A stretch of 64,000 nucleotides of DNA from positions 62,001 through 126,000 of the forward strand of contig VNWV01000018.1 in NCBI GenBank assembly GCA_009801085.1, in the 5' to 3' direction. A program made the position numbers and the translations under genes. Under the pieces are notes generated by a model. It saw only the letters and a list, made by a program, of their open reading frames with translations, did not search any database and had not been told where the DNA came from. The DNA comes from Lasiodiplodia sp. COLG20. Lineage: Eukaryota > Ascomycota > Dothideomycetes > Botryosphaeriales > Botryosphaeriaceae. Below are positions 33,507 to 44,052 of this stretch, in pieces (position 1 is the first letter of the stretch; every line of letters starts with the position of its first letter).

Positions 33507-35863
33507 CTACCACCCAAACCCCTCAACATGACACCACACGCCCTGCGCCCCAGTCCCTCTATGCACAGCCCTCTCATCGCTGAGCCGGACGACAGCAGCG
33601 CGCACGTCGCAAGCCAGGGCGGGGGGCCCGCACACGATGACGGCCGTCTCGCCGAGGGCGCGCTCGAGCACGCGGCGGGTGATGGATTCCGGATGCGGGC
33701 GGCCGGAGAGAAGGGAGACTGCGGGATGGAGATGCGGCTGTATCAGTGATGCCACTGGCGGTGGTGTGGATGGCCGATACGAGTTTCTGTTGTTGGTTCT
33801 GGTGGAGGTGAAGGACGGGGATGGTTGGAGCTGACGTGGTGGTTGTTTGCGGCCGTTGTTGCAACAGGTGCAGATGACGGGTTGGATGGCGTCGGTGGGG
33901 GATTGGGATGATGATATGCCTTCTGCTTCTTCGACGGTGGCCTGGCAGCAACACGTGCCCTCCACGCCACAGGCTTCGTCTGCTGTTCCGGTCTCGAGCG
34001 CGGATCTGCGCTTTTCTTTCTCGTCTGATGAGTGGATGGTAGAGGTGTCGCTGCTCTGGTCTTCGAGCTCGGTGATGCGGGTCCCGTCGTAGCTTCGTTT
34101 GAAAAAAGTCTTTTCGTTTAGAGGAGTGTTGAATATCGGAGTTGGTAGGGTAGGTGGTGTGGACGGGGGTTTCATGTCGCCATCATCATTGTAGGTATCC
34201 TTACTATCGCCGGTGAATGAGGGGTCGCACGTCACATAAACACTCATGTCAACATCGAAGTCTATGCCAACTTGACGGAGCGCTGCCACTTCCTCGACGA
34301 CCTGCGACAGCTGCGCAGCGAACCAGCTACACTGACCGCGTGACTTGACGACCCAGACGAAACGGACGCGGCGGGTCACGACTCCTCCCATGCGCAAGAG
34401 TCTGGTCTCAAAAGGCGATGCGTCTCTCCGGCTTCGTTGATGTTGGTTCTTCCAGTGCACCACGATGTCCCGGAGCAAGGGGACGGTGAATGTCGCGCCG
34501 GTGCTGCCGGCGAACAGCACCACGCTGTCGAACTGCCGGAGCGGACGCAATCGTCCGTACGGCCCGTCGATTGCGACGGGCTTTCTCTGCGCTTCTTCCA
34601 GAGGCGGCACTGCAGGCAATAGGCGCAGCTTCTCGGCGTGCCGGAAAAAGCGCGCCGTCGCGCCGCCTTCGCTCTTCACATAAAATTCCATTTTGTCGTC
34701 TTCGGGAATGGATGCAATCGTGAACGGATGGCTTTGCAGAGGAACGAGAGTGTGGCAGGATAGGAAGACGTGTTGGCCGGGCGTCCAGTAGATGGGCGGA
34801 TTGTGAATAGTGATGCGGGTGGTGTTGTGGGGTAGAGGAGTGAAAGATGCTTCGCAGGCCCATAAGCGGGACTTTCGCCCCTCCTTGCGCTGAAAGGGAT
34901 GAAATATGGAGAAGTTGTTGTAGATAACCCAAATAGAGCGGACGAAGCGATCAAAGCACACTAGCGCAATAGGGAGGATGATGTAAATTCGGACATACAA
35001 CGGCCAGGAGTTGACATGCATATAAACAAAGGCGATGAAGACAGCCATGGAGCCGAGATGCTGGAGGACGAAGAATTCATACGACAAACCGCGGATGGGC
35101 GCGACGGAACTAAAGACGATCCATAAAAGCAGGCACCAGGAAATCAGGCCGTGCTGGGTGATTGGATCAGTGGTGATTTTACGGCCGATGTAGTTGTAGG
35201 GAGCCCAGTCGGCGAACCAGTAACCCATATGAATGGTGACTGTGAGAAGAAGGCATCGTGCTGTCCAACGGTGCAGCCAGTTCAAGCGCTCGTAGCTCGA
35301 GCCAGTTAGCCATCCGATAATATTGTTCTTTCCGGCTAAGAGGAAAATTAGAGGGAGCTGGGCAATGGAGATGCAACCCGTCCGGTAGCCGATATCCTCA
35401 AAAGACCATTGGTCACTGAGGTCGAAATGGTAAAAGCACAGTACCAGGAGAGTGGCAATGTTGGCTGCAACAATGCTCGTCCGACCAACGGTAGGCAAGT
35501 GGAAAGTGCGGCCCTTGATAGTAAGTGGAGCGAGAGTTGCATTGCTTGCCTCTCGGATGATGGCTGTTGCGGTTGCATTGACGCGCAATAAGAAAGCTTC
35601 AGGCTTGGCTGGTTTCGCATGGCCACGGCGAGCAGCAGACAATCTGTATGTGTTGCATCAGCACAAGGCCTTGGCTGAGCTTAATCCAAAACCGGAACTG
35701 ACCTCTGCCGACAGATAAGGATGTTCCCAAAGTTGACGAGGGCGGCAATTCCGATGAAAGAGCCCACAACAGCCCAGTAGTACTGCATCAGAAAGTCGAG
35801 CGAGGGAACGCCGGGCACGCTGGACCCCATGTCCATGCCGCCCATATCCATATCCATGTCCAT
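33507..35863 (-). CDS. Ferric/cupric reductase transmembrane protein (FRE family)
   Basis: This plasma-membrane flavocytochrome carries electrons from cytosolic NADPH through FAD and two hemes to reduce Fe(III) or Cu(II) outside the cell. Exons on the minus strand are 35863-35703 and 35643-33507; 2,298 nt give 765 aa. The N-terminus is a Met-Asp run, MDMDMDMGGMDMG, before the first membrane segment, a plausible metal-binding stretch. The ferric reductase-like membrane core follows, with heme-His candidates in LNWLHRWTARCL, VTIHMGYW, LQHLGSMAVF and VYMHVNSW. FAD binding is shown by SHPFTIASIPEDD and NAD binding by VLFAGSTGATFTVPLL and the terminal VIVCGPPAL. A Cys-rich insert (CCCQ, CTCCNNG) sits in the C-terminal domain. 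It is divergently paired with a Ctr copper transporter, which favours a copper role. Confidence 0.93.
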
Positions 35864-36383
35864 CTTGGCGTGCTGCGGTATCAGAGCTCAGGGCGACAGG
35901 TGCATGGCTCCGTGGGCGGGGAGTCGCGCGCAGAAAGGGCTTGTTGTGTAGGAAGTGAGATTGAGAAACGCGATAATAATATCAGTGGAATGCGGGTGGA
36001 ATCTTGCGGGTGGCGCCCGGAGGCGGTCCAGCCCTTGGCTGTTTCAGCCAATCGCGCGGTCGAGAACTCCCTCAAACTCTCTCTGCAGTTCCGCTTGCCG
36101 CTTTTGGCCAGCAAGACACGAGCAAGCCTTCTGGACCTTGTGCCTCCACAGCCTTTATTCCTTCGCATTACCTGGCTGCGACTCGGAGAGCCGCACCTTC
36201 GTCTTCATCGTGCTCGGTGCCAGCCATCTGGGTAGTACGTGCGCAACATTCCGTCTCACTGCACAACCATCGCATGATAAAAAACCGCGACGCGTCCTGC
36301 TGGAATCCACCTGCCCAACAAAGTGCGCTATTTCAAAATCAAGGACTCACGAACACGTCGAGAGGCCAATTCAACCCGCCAAC
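35864..36383. promoter_or_regulatory. Shared divergent promoter, metalloreductase / copper transporter
   Basis: 520 bp separate the two divergent start codons. A CCAAT box lies at 36048-36052. Two TGCTCG cores resembling part of fungal copper-regulator (Mac1/Cuf1-type) sites occur, one on the plus strand near 36210 and one on the minus strand near 36120; a six-base core is weak evidence. Co-regulation of the pair is inferred from the arrangement. Confidence 0.45.
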
Positions 36384-37034
36384 ATGCAGAGACGCCACGA
36401 CGATGGGACAGTGACCATGGACCTGGGCAGTCACAGCGGCCACAGCTCCAGCTCGAGTAGCAGCAGCAGCAGCAGCACGATGTCTATGGTCTTCGCGAAC
36501 GCCGTCAACACGCCACTCTACACCAATGCCTTCACCCCATCAACGATCGGCCAGTACGCGGGCATCTGCATCTTCCTCATCGTCCTGGCTGCCATCTTTC
36601 GCGGACTCTTTGCGGTGAAGCAGAAGCTCGAGGAGCGGTGGCTGACGCAGGCGCTTGAGCGGCGTTACATCGTGGTGGCAGACAAGCAGCCGGCGGCGGA
36701 GCGCATCGAGCGCGACGACAGCTCACGCAGCGCCGTGCTGACTGCGAACGGCGTCGAGGAGCGCGTCACCCTCGCTCACCGGCTCGGCGGCGGCTCCGTG
36801 CAGCCGTGGCGCTTCACTGTCGACCTACCGCGCGCGGCCGTGGTTACAGTCATCGTGGGCGTGGGCTACTTGCTGTAAGTTCCCTAGTTCGAGACTCTAC
36901 TGTGGAATGCTAACGATGCCAGGATGCTCGCTGTTATGACGATGAATGTTGGCTATTTCCTATCCGTCCTCGGTGGCACCTTCCTGGGAGAGTTAGCGTT
37001 TGGGCGATACTCGCAGGCACCCGACCACCACTGA
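36384..37034 (+). CDS. Ctr-family copper transporter
   Basis: Ctr proteins form trimers that import Cu(I) through a methionine-lined pore. Exons are 36384-36874 and 36923-37034, the intron bearing a GCTAAC branch site; 603 nt give 200 aa. The start at 36384 gives a short His/Met/Ser-rich N-terminus with a serine tract; the frame is open far upstream, but that part lacks Ctr character. The first membrane helix is IGQYAGICIFLIVLAAIF. A cytosolic loop of about 90 residues follows. After the intron come the family signatures: MLAVM (the M-x3-M selectivity motif) and, two helices' turn later, GGTFLG (G-x3-G packing motif). The few N-terminal methionines compared with yeast Ctr1 resemble shorter Ctr2/Ctr4-type subunits. 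Copper reduced by the adjacent reductase is the likely substrate. Confidence 0.93.
36457..36478 (+). repeat. AGC trinucleotide repeat encoding the Ser tract of the Ctr protein
   Basis: Six to seven tandem AGC codons continue a serine tract that starts with mixed serine codons, within the extracellular N-terminus of the copper transporter. Confidence 0.85.
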
Positions 37035-37879
37035 ACCTTTGACAAGGTGACTTTCAGCGTTACGAGTTACTCGAGATCAGGCTTTGCACCTAAAAGAGCC
37101 AACTGTCATCTATTTTTAATCGGCATTGCCATGGGTCGCACAGTTTCCCCCCTTCACACATATGTTTCGCATGTTCAATGCGTAAAGTGATTGGGATGCA
37201 GTCTTGAATTCACAGAGAAAGATAGTGGTCGGTCGGCTTTCGGCGCTGGTTGTGAGGGCGGGCTGGGCCGTCTCCACATGCAGCCAAACAAGCTCATCCT
37301 TTCTCCGCAAAAGCTGACCGACATGAAGCCCATTCCTCTTCCAGTCTAGTCTTTCCGATAATCTGCTCAATTGCGCGCATCTTACCACCCAACATCCCAC
37401 TTAGAATTCACCACCCGGCTTCATCCAGACCACAAAACGCTCCGTTGCGTCGCACCACGGTACATTTCAACCAAAGTGGCGCTCGCAACGCACGGCTGAT
37501 GCGGCTCGCTGCTCGCGCCTACCATCTGCAAGCGCCACCGGAAGTGCCGCGTTGAACGTCTCAAACATGCGCGACCTACGCGAGCTGCGATATTCGGCGT
37601 CTGGATCGCGCCTGCCGATTCATGCCTCCACTTCTGCTATAAAGCTTCCGGCGTGAGACGAAGTTAATCACCCAAGCTCTCATCCTCAAGCTTATCCTTT
37701 GCCCTGTGAAACCTTGCCCAGGCGTGGCCCAAGCTCCTTCTGTTTACACGCCTTCCTCGAAAACACTTCCCATTGCCTGCTTCTACCACCTTCCAAACGC
37801 CGTGAAAGCTGCCACAAAGTCTAATTGGCATCCTCGTCTTCCAATCCAGCTCCATCACCAACGCGAACACCACGTCGCC
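37035..37879. other. Intergenic, promoter of the BIM1-like gene
   Basis: 845 bp without a supported gene; the minus-strand ORF at 37116-37400 has no motif. A TGCTCG core occurs near 37510. The 225-codon frame that begins at 37706 enters the next gene but its upstream part is not signal-peptide-like. Confidence 0.45.
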
Positions 37880-38682
37880 ATGCTCTCCCGCGCCCTCATC
37901 CTCAGCGCCTTCAGCGCCCTCGCCACCGCGCACTTCACCCTCGAATGGCCCACCGCCCGCGGCTTCGATGACGACAAGGAGCCCAACTTCCCCTGCGGCG
38001 GCTTCGACAGCGTCTCCAGCAACCGCACCGCGTTCCCGCTGTCCGGCGCGCCTATCCAGCTGAAGATGGGCCACACCGAGTCGAACGTGCAGGTGCTGCT
38101 GGCCGTGGGCAATGACCCCGGCAGCGCCTTCAACATCGAGCTGCGCCCGACGTTCCGCGAGCGTGGCCCCGATTCCTTCTGCATCGGCGCTCTCGACATC
38201 CCGGCTAGTGCGAACCTGACGGCCGGAATGAACGCGACGATCCAGGTCGTGACGAACGGCGATCCTAACGGTGGACTCTACCAGGTACGTTTAGCGAGCA
38301 CATCAGTGGGGCCTTGTCCCTGTCCTAGTAGTCCAATATTCTCTCACCTTCTCCCCAACATCACTCTCGTACCTGTATCCTAGACGCATCTTACTGATTG
38401 GAATCCACATAGTGCGCCGACGTCACCCTGACCAACCAGACCCTCTCGACCGATGAGTATAACTCTCATTGCACTAACAGCTCCGGCGTCACCTCCCAGA
38501 CCATCTCTGACCCTCGCAACGCCAACGAGACGAGCGAGAGCTCTTCTGCATCCGGCACCACGTCCTCCACCGCGGCTAGCGCTACTGCCTCGAAGGGTGC
38601 GGCTTCTGGTGACCTTGGCTCGTGGAGTGGTGTTTGGGCGTTGGGAGCTGCGGCCGTTGGCGGTGCTGCCGCATTGTTGTAA
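37880..38682 (+). CDS. BIM1-like copper acquisition factor (LPMO-like X325 family), GPI-anchored
   Basis: X325 proteins look like lytic polysaccharide monooxygenases but have no shown polysaccharide oxidation. The Cryptococcus member Bim1 binds copper at the cell surface and works with Ctr1 in copper uptake. Exons are 37880-38284 and 38413-38682 (128-bp intron); 675 nt give 224 aa. Signal peptide residues 1-17 end in ATA, which exposes His18 as the mature N-terminus, the first ligand of the copper histidine brace (HFTLEWPTARGF). A second candidate ligand is His65 in KMGHTESN. FPCGGFD and CIGALDIPA match the family's cysteine framework. A Ser/Thr/Ala-rich linker leads to a C-terminal hydrophobic segment with a small-residue omega site (GAASGD), so it should be GPI-anchored. 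It follows the Ctr gene on the same strand. Confidence 0.9.
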
Positions 38683-40734
38683 GGGTGGGAACCGATAACC
38701 TTTCTGCGATGTTGAGCAAGGGGGACGAGATAATTGAGGAAAAAAGATATACCCACGGATGACTTTCTTTGGCGGGATGGAAAGCGAGGAGATGGTAGAC
38801 AAAAAACATGTAAGGGAGAAAAGGGAGACAAGGAGCCAAGGGCCGAAAGGAAGATCAGGACACACCCTCAACGGCTGAGGCTATCTCCATAGGTGATTAG
38901 AAGAGATCCAAATTCAATGGCATGCCCTAAAGCCAGAATATCTACTCCATTAGAGGAAGTGGTGATCACATCGTCATGCTAGACTCCACATGTTGACTCT
39001 AAGCGTTTAAGAAAATGTCGCTTGAGTCTAGTAAACGCTAGAGAATGCAAGGATACTTTAGCAAAATTACACATCTCCACGGCATTAGTATCTCGTGTTG
39101 TCGTGATGACGTCTCTCGGCTCGTTAGTCGTCTTGTCTCACTGTGTGTTGCTCCAGAGTGAGGGATTGTGCTACGCATCTGAGAAACGTGCCCAATTGCA
39201 CGTCACCATCTCTCTATCATCCGCTACTCAGTCACAAGGCTCTCACATTATCAGCCAGCAGCATTATGAAACCACCTTCGTTTTGTGCATTCAGCTCGCC
39301 CTGCATCCAACACGCTGCCTACACCGCTTGGCGATCTTCCAAGTCGCCCAAACTCAGATGCTCCGCGGGTTGTTTGCCACGAAGAAAGCGGTGCATTATC
39401 TAGAAGGCTGTTTACGTGAGTAGAATATTGTTCATCCTACTTGTCCGTAATCTCCATCTGACGAAAAAGCCGTTCTCAACAACACCGAGTCTTTCAAACC
39501 TCTTAGTCAATGCCACGGGGATGAATCAATAACAGAGCCTAAGCGGTTTTGTTAACGATATTATGAATGCAACAGCCCATCCTAAGGCTTTTGGAAAAGT
39601 TAATCCTGCGCCGCCGCGAAGATGATCGTCTTCAGGTGTACGTTGGAATCACTTCCTCATATCCGACGTAAACACGCCCACGCGTGCGAGAACGAGGTGG
39701 CGGCCATTACGGCCACTGGTGCCACTAAGATAAACAGGTGGGATCTGGAAGTGGGTGTGAGCGGTCAAAGGTTCAGTTTATATATTCGAGTCTTCGACCG
39801 TCACCTCATAGACCCGGCCAAGAATACCAGTAACGAGTGGGGAGTTGACGCAGACGCCCTCCCTGCTTAAGCTGTGACTTGGCCGCCACACGCGAGGGTG
39901 GGGTACGGTCGGAGGGTGTAACGGGAAAAAACAGGCGGTCCTCGAAGAGCCTGTTTCTGTGCCGAAAGGCATAGTTTTTTGTCTCCGACGAGGAGGTCGT
40001 GCTACGTAGACTCAGACCCTTCACTTCGACGTCCCATCTGCCGAATTGTTCAGCTTATATTTTTAGACCCTGCCCGCTCTTGTTCTCTTTGACACGCGTC
40101 ACGCCGACCTGCTTACCCTACACGTACGCTTCAACTGTGAGTCGAGATAGCCATTTCACTATCCGCAAGTTCATCTGACAGGACGCTTCTCCGGCGTTTG
40201 CTTAACAACACCGGACAATTCACCACCCTCATGCCTTACCTAACTAATACTTCTAAATATCGCCTTCCATCTTTTGCCATCCAACACGCTATAGACTACT
40301 ATATCTTGAAATCTGCCAGTAATCTCCCCTGCCTCCACCTCACCATCATTTGCCGTACGCCGACGTCTCACAAAGCGCGCAGCACTATCACTCACTCCCA
40401 TTGTTCAGAAGAACTTTCTTCATATGCTTATTGAATTTGACATCATTGATTATTCAGCCCCACAAGCGCTATAGTCCGCTCGTCAATATATCTTACTACT
40501 CGGAACTTGCGATTTTCGACCAGTGTGCTATACCCATCCATCTGCACGCGTATGCATCCAATTCGTCCATCTCTGATATTTACGCTCTCACTTCAAGCCG
40601 CTGAAAAAAACCGGAAAGAAAAAGAAAAGCCCACTCCCGTAACGCCAACCCACCATCGCCATGCAAAGTTCCTGATACTATCCTCTTCTGCCTTCTACCT
40701 CTCCACATCTCAAGCTGTCTCTCTCAGCGCAACC
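38683..40734. other. 2-kb intergenic region, no gene seen
   Basis: The stretch between the convergent BIM1-like and beta-glucosidase genes is AT-richer and holds only ORFs below about 135 codons without motifs. No terminal repeats or transposase remnants were recognised. Confidence 0.5.
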
Positions 40735-43700
40735 TCAGATCATCCCACTCAACACCAAATCCCTACTACTCCACCCGATCCAAACCCCAAACTCCTTCGT
40801 CCCGCCGCCGACGGTCGGCATGACCCAGTTCTGCCGCCTGACGTCCCAGTAACTCAAATCTCTCCGAGTGATGGCGAAGCTGGCGCGCAGCTCGGAGCCG
40901 GGCTCGCCGGCGGGGGCGAGGGAGAGCTTCTCGAAGCCGCGCAGCACGCGGACGGGGAAGTCGATGACCTGCAGCTGCGCGATGACGGCCGGGTCGTGCA
41001 TGTCCAGAGGCAGGTCGAAAGGCGGGCGCGTGGTGTTCGTAGCATGATGCGGGTCGCTGACGTTGGTCGTCAGGAACGGGCTCGTGATCTTGCCGTCGTC
41101 GCTGATGATGCCTTCGTCCACGACCGGCTTCTTTCCTGCTGCTGATGCTTTGTCGCCGGTCTTGGTGGTGGTGGTCGTCGTCGTGGTGTTGGCTTTCGTG
41201 TAGCCCTTGCCGAACACCGATGGGTTCTCCGGGTCTGACCAGCTCTCCGGGTACGAGATGTACAGCTGCGGCACCGCATGGCCGCGGATGGGACTCAGGT
41301 TCTTGATCGTGAACGATACGTTCGCGACATACGTGTACAGGTCTGGATTACCACCCGGGCCGCCGCCAGCTTCTGACGGCTCCTCTTGCAGCTTCGGGTC
41401 GGTAAGCGCCGGCGGCCATGCCTTGTCTGGGGTACCGGGGTTCTTCGTGCCGCTGAGGCTCGTCAGGTACGGGTAGATGTACTTGCTGAGGCGGCGGAAG
41501 CCCGGCGGGAACAGCGCGTCCTCGGCCGGTCCCGGGTTGTTGTCATAGGTCGGCGGGGCGGGGAGAGTCTTCGGGTCTGGGCGAGGAGCGGGCAGGAGCG
41601 TCTTCTTGGTCGGGTCGATGATGATCTGGAGCTCGGAGAGCTCGAAATCGCTATATGAGAGGCCGTAGCCGAACTCATAGCGCGGCGTCAGGCCGACCTT
41701 GTCGAAGTAGCGGTAGTCGATGTAGAGCCCCTCAGTGAAATTTTGCTGCGGGACGACGGCGTTCGGGTAGTACATGACGTGGCTGTCCGGGCCGTAGTCG
41801 TCCTCATTCTTAGCAATCGTGTAGGGCAGGCGGCCGCTTGGGTTCACATCGCCGAAGAGGACATCAGCGACGGCGTTGCCGCTCTCCTGTCCGGGCAAAT
41901 GTGCGAGAAGAACGGACTTAATGTTAGGAATGTCAATCCAGTTTTCCAGGATGACGGGTCCAACGGCATGCACGACGACAATGACGGGGCTATCACCACC
42001 ACCGCACCTCTTAGCCACAGTCTCAACGAGCTTGTCACCTCCCTTTTGCGTGTAAAGGTCGTTCCGGTCGCCCTTGACACCTTCCCAAGAGATGAAACCC
42101 TCACCAGCATCGCTGTTAACGAACGCAAAGCAAAGATCCTGCTCCTCAAGCGCACGCTGCTTTGTCTCAGGAATCTCGTTGGCGGGGTATTCATGGAGAA
42201 GAGTCAGATCGATGTCGAATTGACGTTTAAGAGCCTGCAGCGGAGTGATGAGGTAAGGGAAGTCGGCAGCGCCGCTACCCCAACCCGAAGCCAGCGTACC
42301 TTCGTTGCAGCCACGGTCAGGGCAAGCGTTGCGACCATCAGGGTTCCCACGAGCATCCTCGCCGTAGATGCCGATGCGCATTTTGAAGTCGTCTTTGGTC
42401 GCTATGAAGCCGGTCGCAATGCTGTGGCCCTGGCGGGAAATGGGCAGAAAGTTGTCATCATTTTTGACCATCACAATTCCCTCGGCTGCGATCCGACGTG
42501 CCAACTCGCCATGTTCGCCATCTTCCTGGACGTCGACAAACTTGTTGACCACGCCGGTAGTCTTGTCGTCGCTACCAGGGTGCAGCAGTCCGATTCTCTC
42601 GTCCGTCCAGGATGAGAAGTTAGGTCCGTCTTCAGGCCACCTCTCCTTGTTGTCCTGGCCGAGCTGGTACCAAGCCGCCACAATACGCGTAACCATGTCG
42701 TTCAGGCGTTCCATCGGCACCGAGCCATTCAGTGCCGCCCTGGTCAGTTCCGGGCCCCACAGCGCCTTTCCATCCTGCCACCTCAGTCCGTCGCCGGGCA
42801 TGCTCATGTCCAGGCCGGCCAGCGCGCTCGCAACACCGCTGCGCTGGGCTAGCCAGTCCGACTGGATGAATCCTTGGAAGCCAAGCTCGTCCTTGAGCAC
42901 GCCATTGAGCAACTTGCTGTTCTGGCACGCGTACGAGTTGTTGACCTGGTTGTACGAGCACATAACGCTGCCAACGCCCACACGCACACTGTCCGCGAAA
43001 GGCCAGGCATAAACCTCGTGCAAAGTTCGGTCGTCGATATTGGATGAAATGGCATTGGGGGCGCCCCACTCGAAAGACTGGCGGAAGTGTTCCTGCTCAT
43101 TGCCAACCCAGTGCTTGGCCGTTGCAATAACGCCTTCATCCTGGATTCCTTTTATAGTCCATGCCGCCGCCAATCCTTGTAGCACCGGATCTGAGCCAAA
43201 GCCCTCCCAGTTACGTCCGCCAGCCGGCAGCCGGCCAAGCGGTCCCATGGCGGGGCCCAGCAGCACATTGACACCCTTGCCCTTGGCCTCACGCGCATGC
43301 GCCTGTCCGCGCAGGTACATCAGCTCCTTGCTCCAGGTGGCGCCGACGGTGATGCCGGCGGGCCAGGCGGTGGCGTGGTCGGCGAAGCGCAGGCCCAGCG
43401 GGCCGTCCTGCAGGCACAAGCTCGGGAAGCCGAGGCGCGGGACGGGGCCGGTGTTGCCCACGCACATGCCCATGGACCAGCCCACGCCCGTCGTCACGTT
43501 GACCTTCTCGGCCAGCGTCATGTTCGCCACCAGCGCGGCGGCGCGCGCGTACGCCTCGGCCCACACCGGGTCCGCCCCGCCGCGCGGCGACGGGTACCAC
43601 GGCGGGCTCTGGCCCTCGAGCGGGCTGGACCGCCACGCCCACATGCCGCCGGCGCTCAGCAGCAGCAGCAGGGCGAAGACGAAGAGCAGCGGCAGCCAGC

Positions 43701-44052
43701 ACCACAGGCGCTTGCGGGTGGGTATGCATGCCGAGGCGAGGCGTGTCCACGGCCTGCGCGGCGAGCCGCCGTTGCGCTGCTGCCACGAGCGGCCGGCGTA
43801 GGCGTCGGCGCCGATCTGCGACTCGGAGCGTGGGCGGCGTCTCCTCTTGCCCGTGTCGAGCGGTGTGCTCTCCTCGTTCAGCGGGTCGAATTCGTTCAGG
43901 TCGGCGTCGTCGTCGGACGAGAGGTAGGCGGCGTCGAGCGAGGGGCGCAGGTTGCTGCTGGCGGAGCCATTGCTGCGGTGTTTGCGGGGCGGGAAGACGT
44001 CGCTGGTGTCGACGGCCTTGTACTTGCCGCGGAGCTCGTAGTCGTCAGGCAT
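40735..44052 (-). CDS. GH3 beta-glucosidase, type II membrane-anchored
   Basis: The enzyme releases glucose from cellobiose and other beta-glucosides. It is a single exon of 1,105 aa, much longer than secreted GH3 enzymes (about 850) because of an N-terminal cytosolic tail and anchor. This is the layout of the Aspergillus bglE-type group. Residues 1-115 are charged, with acidic SSDDDADLNEFD and basic GKRRRRPRSE patches. A single membrane helix spans about 116-138 (LPLLFVFALLLLLSAGG). The catalytic domain has GPLGRLPAGGRNWEGFGSDP, AKHWVGNEQE and the nucleophile Asp399 in IQSDWLAQRSG. The C-terminal domain contains YEFGYGLSYSDF and ends with a fibronectin-III-like part. The in-frame ATG at 44172 would add 40 residues; 44052 is preferred because MPDDYELRGKY resembles a normal cytosolic start. 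Confidence 0.92.
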   Translation of the reverse strand: MPDDYELRGKYKAVDTSDVFPPRKHRSNGSASSNLRPSLDAAYLSSDDDADLNEFDPLNEESTPLDTGKRRRRPRSESQIGADAYAGRSWQQRNGGSPRRPWTRLASACIPTRKRLWCWLPLLFVFALLLLLSAGGMWAWRSSPLEGQSPPWYPSPRGGADPVWAEAYARAAALVANMTLAEKVNVTTGVGWSMGMCVGNTGPVPRLGFPSLCLQDGPLGLRFADHATAWPAGITVGATWSKELMYLRGQAHAREAKGKGVNVLLGPAMGPLGRLPAGGRNWEGFGSDPVLQGLAAAWTIKGIQDEGVIATAKHWVGNEQEHFRQSFEWGAPNAISSNIDDRTLHEVYAWPFADSVRVGVGSVMCSYNQVNNSYACQNSKLLNGVLKDELGFQGFIQSDWLAQRSGVASALAGLDMSMPGDGLRWQDGKALWGPELTRAALNGSVPMERLNDMVTRIVAAWYQLGQDNKERWPEDGPNFSSWTDERIGLLHPGSDDKTTGVVNKFVDVQEDGEHGELARRIAAEGIVMVKNDDNFLPISRQGHSIATGFIATKDDFKMRIGIYGEDARGNPDGRNACPDRGCNEGTLASGWGSGAADFPYLITPLQALKRQFDIDLTLLHEYPANEIPETKQRALEEQDLCFAFVNSDAGEGFISWEGVKGDRNDLYTQKGGDKLVETVAKRCGGGDSPVIVVVHAVGPVILENWIDIPNIKSVLLAHLPGQESGNAVADVLFGDVNPSGRLPYTIAKNEDDYGPDSHVMYYPNAVVPQQNFTEGLYIDYRYFDKVGLTPRYEFGYGLSYSDFELSELQIIIDPTKKTLLPAPRPDPKTLPAPPTYDNNPGPAEDALFPPGFRRLSKYIYPYLTSLSGTKNPGTPDKAWPPALTDPKLQEEPSEAGGGPGGNPDLYTYVANVSFTIKNLSPIRGHAVPQLYISYPESWSDPENPSVFGKGYTKANTTTTTTTTKTGDKASAAGKKPVVDEGIISDDGKITSPFLTTNVSDPHHATNTTRPPFDLPLDMHDPAVIAQLQVIDFPVRVLRGFEKLSLAPAGEPGSELRASFAITRRDLSYWDVRRQNWVMPTVGGGTKEFGVWIGWSSRDLVLSGMI

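Noticed and set aside
35955..36383. Upstream extension of the copper transporter frame by 143 codons
   Set aside because: The extra residues have no Ctr features and would fill the divergent promoter; the ATG at 36384 gives the expected short His/Met/Ser-rich start.
38683..40734. Possible transposon or repeat-induced mutation tract
   Set aside because: AT-richer, but no terminal repeats, transposase fragments or extreme TA enrichment were evident by eye; a computed composition scan would be needed.
41743..42615. 290-codon plus-strand ORF
   Set aside because: Antisense to the catalytic part of the GH3 gene; no independent motif.
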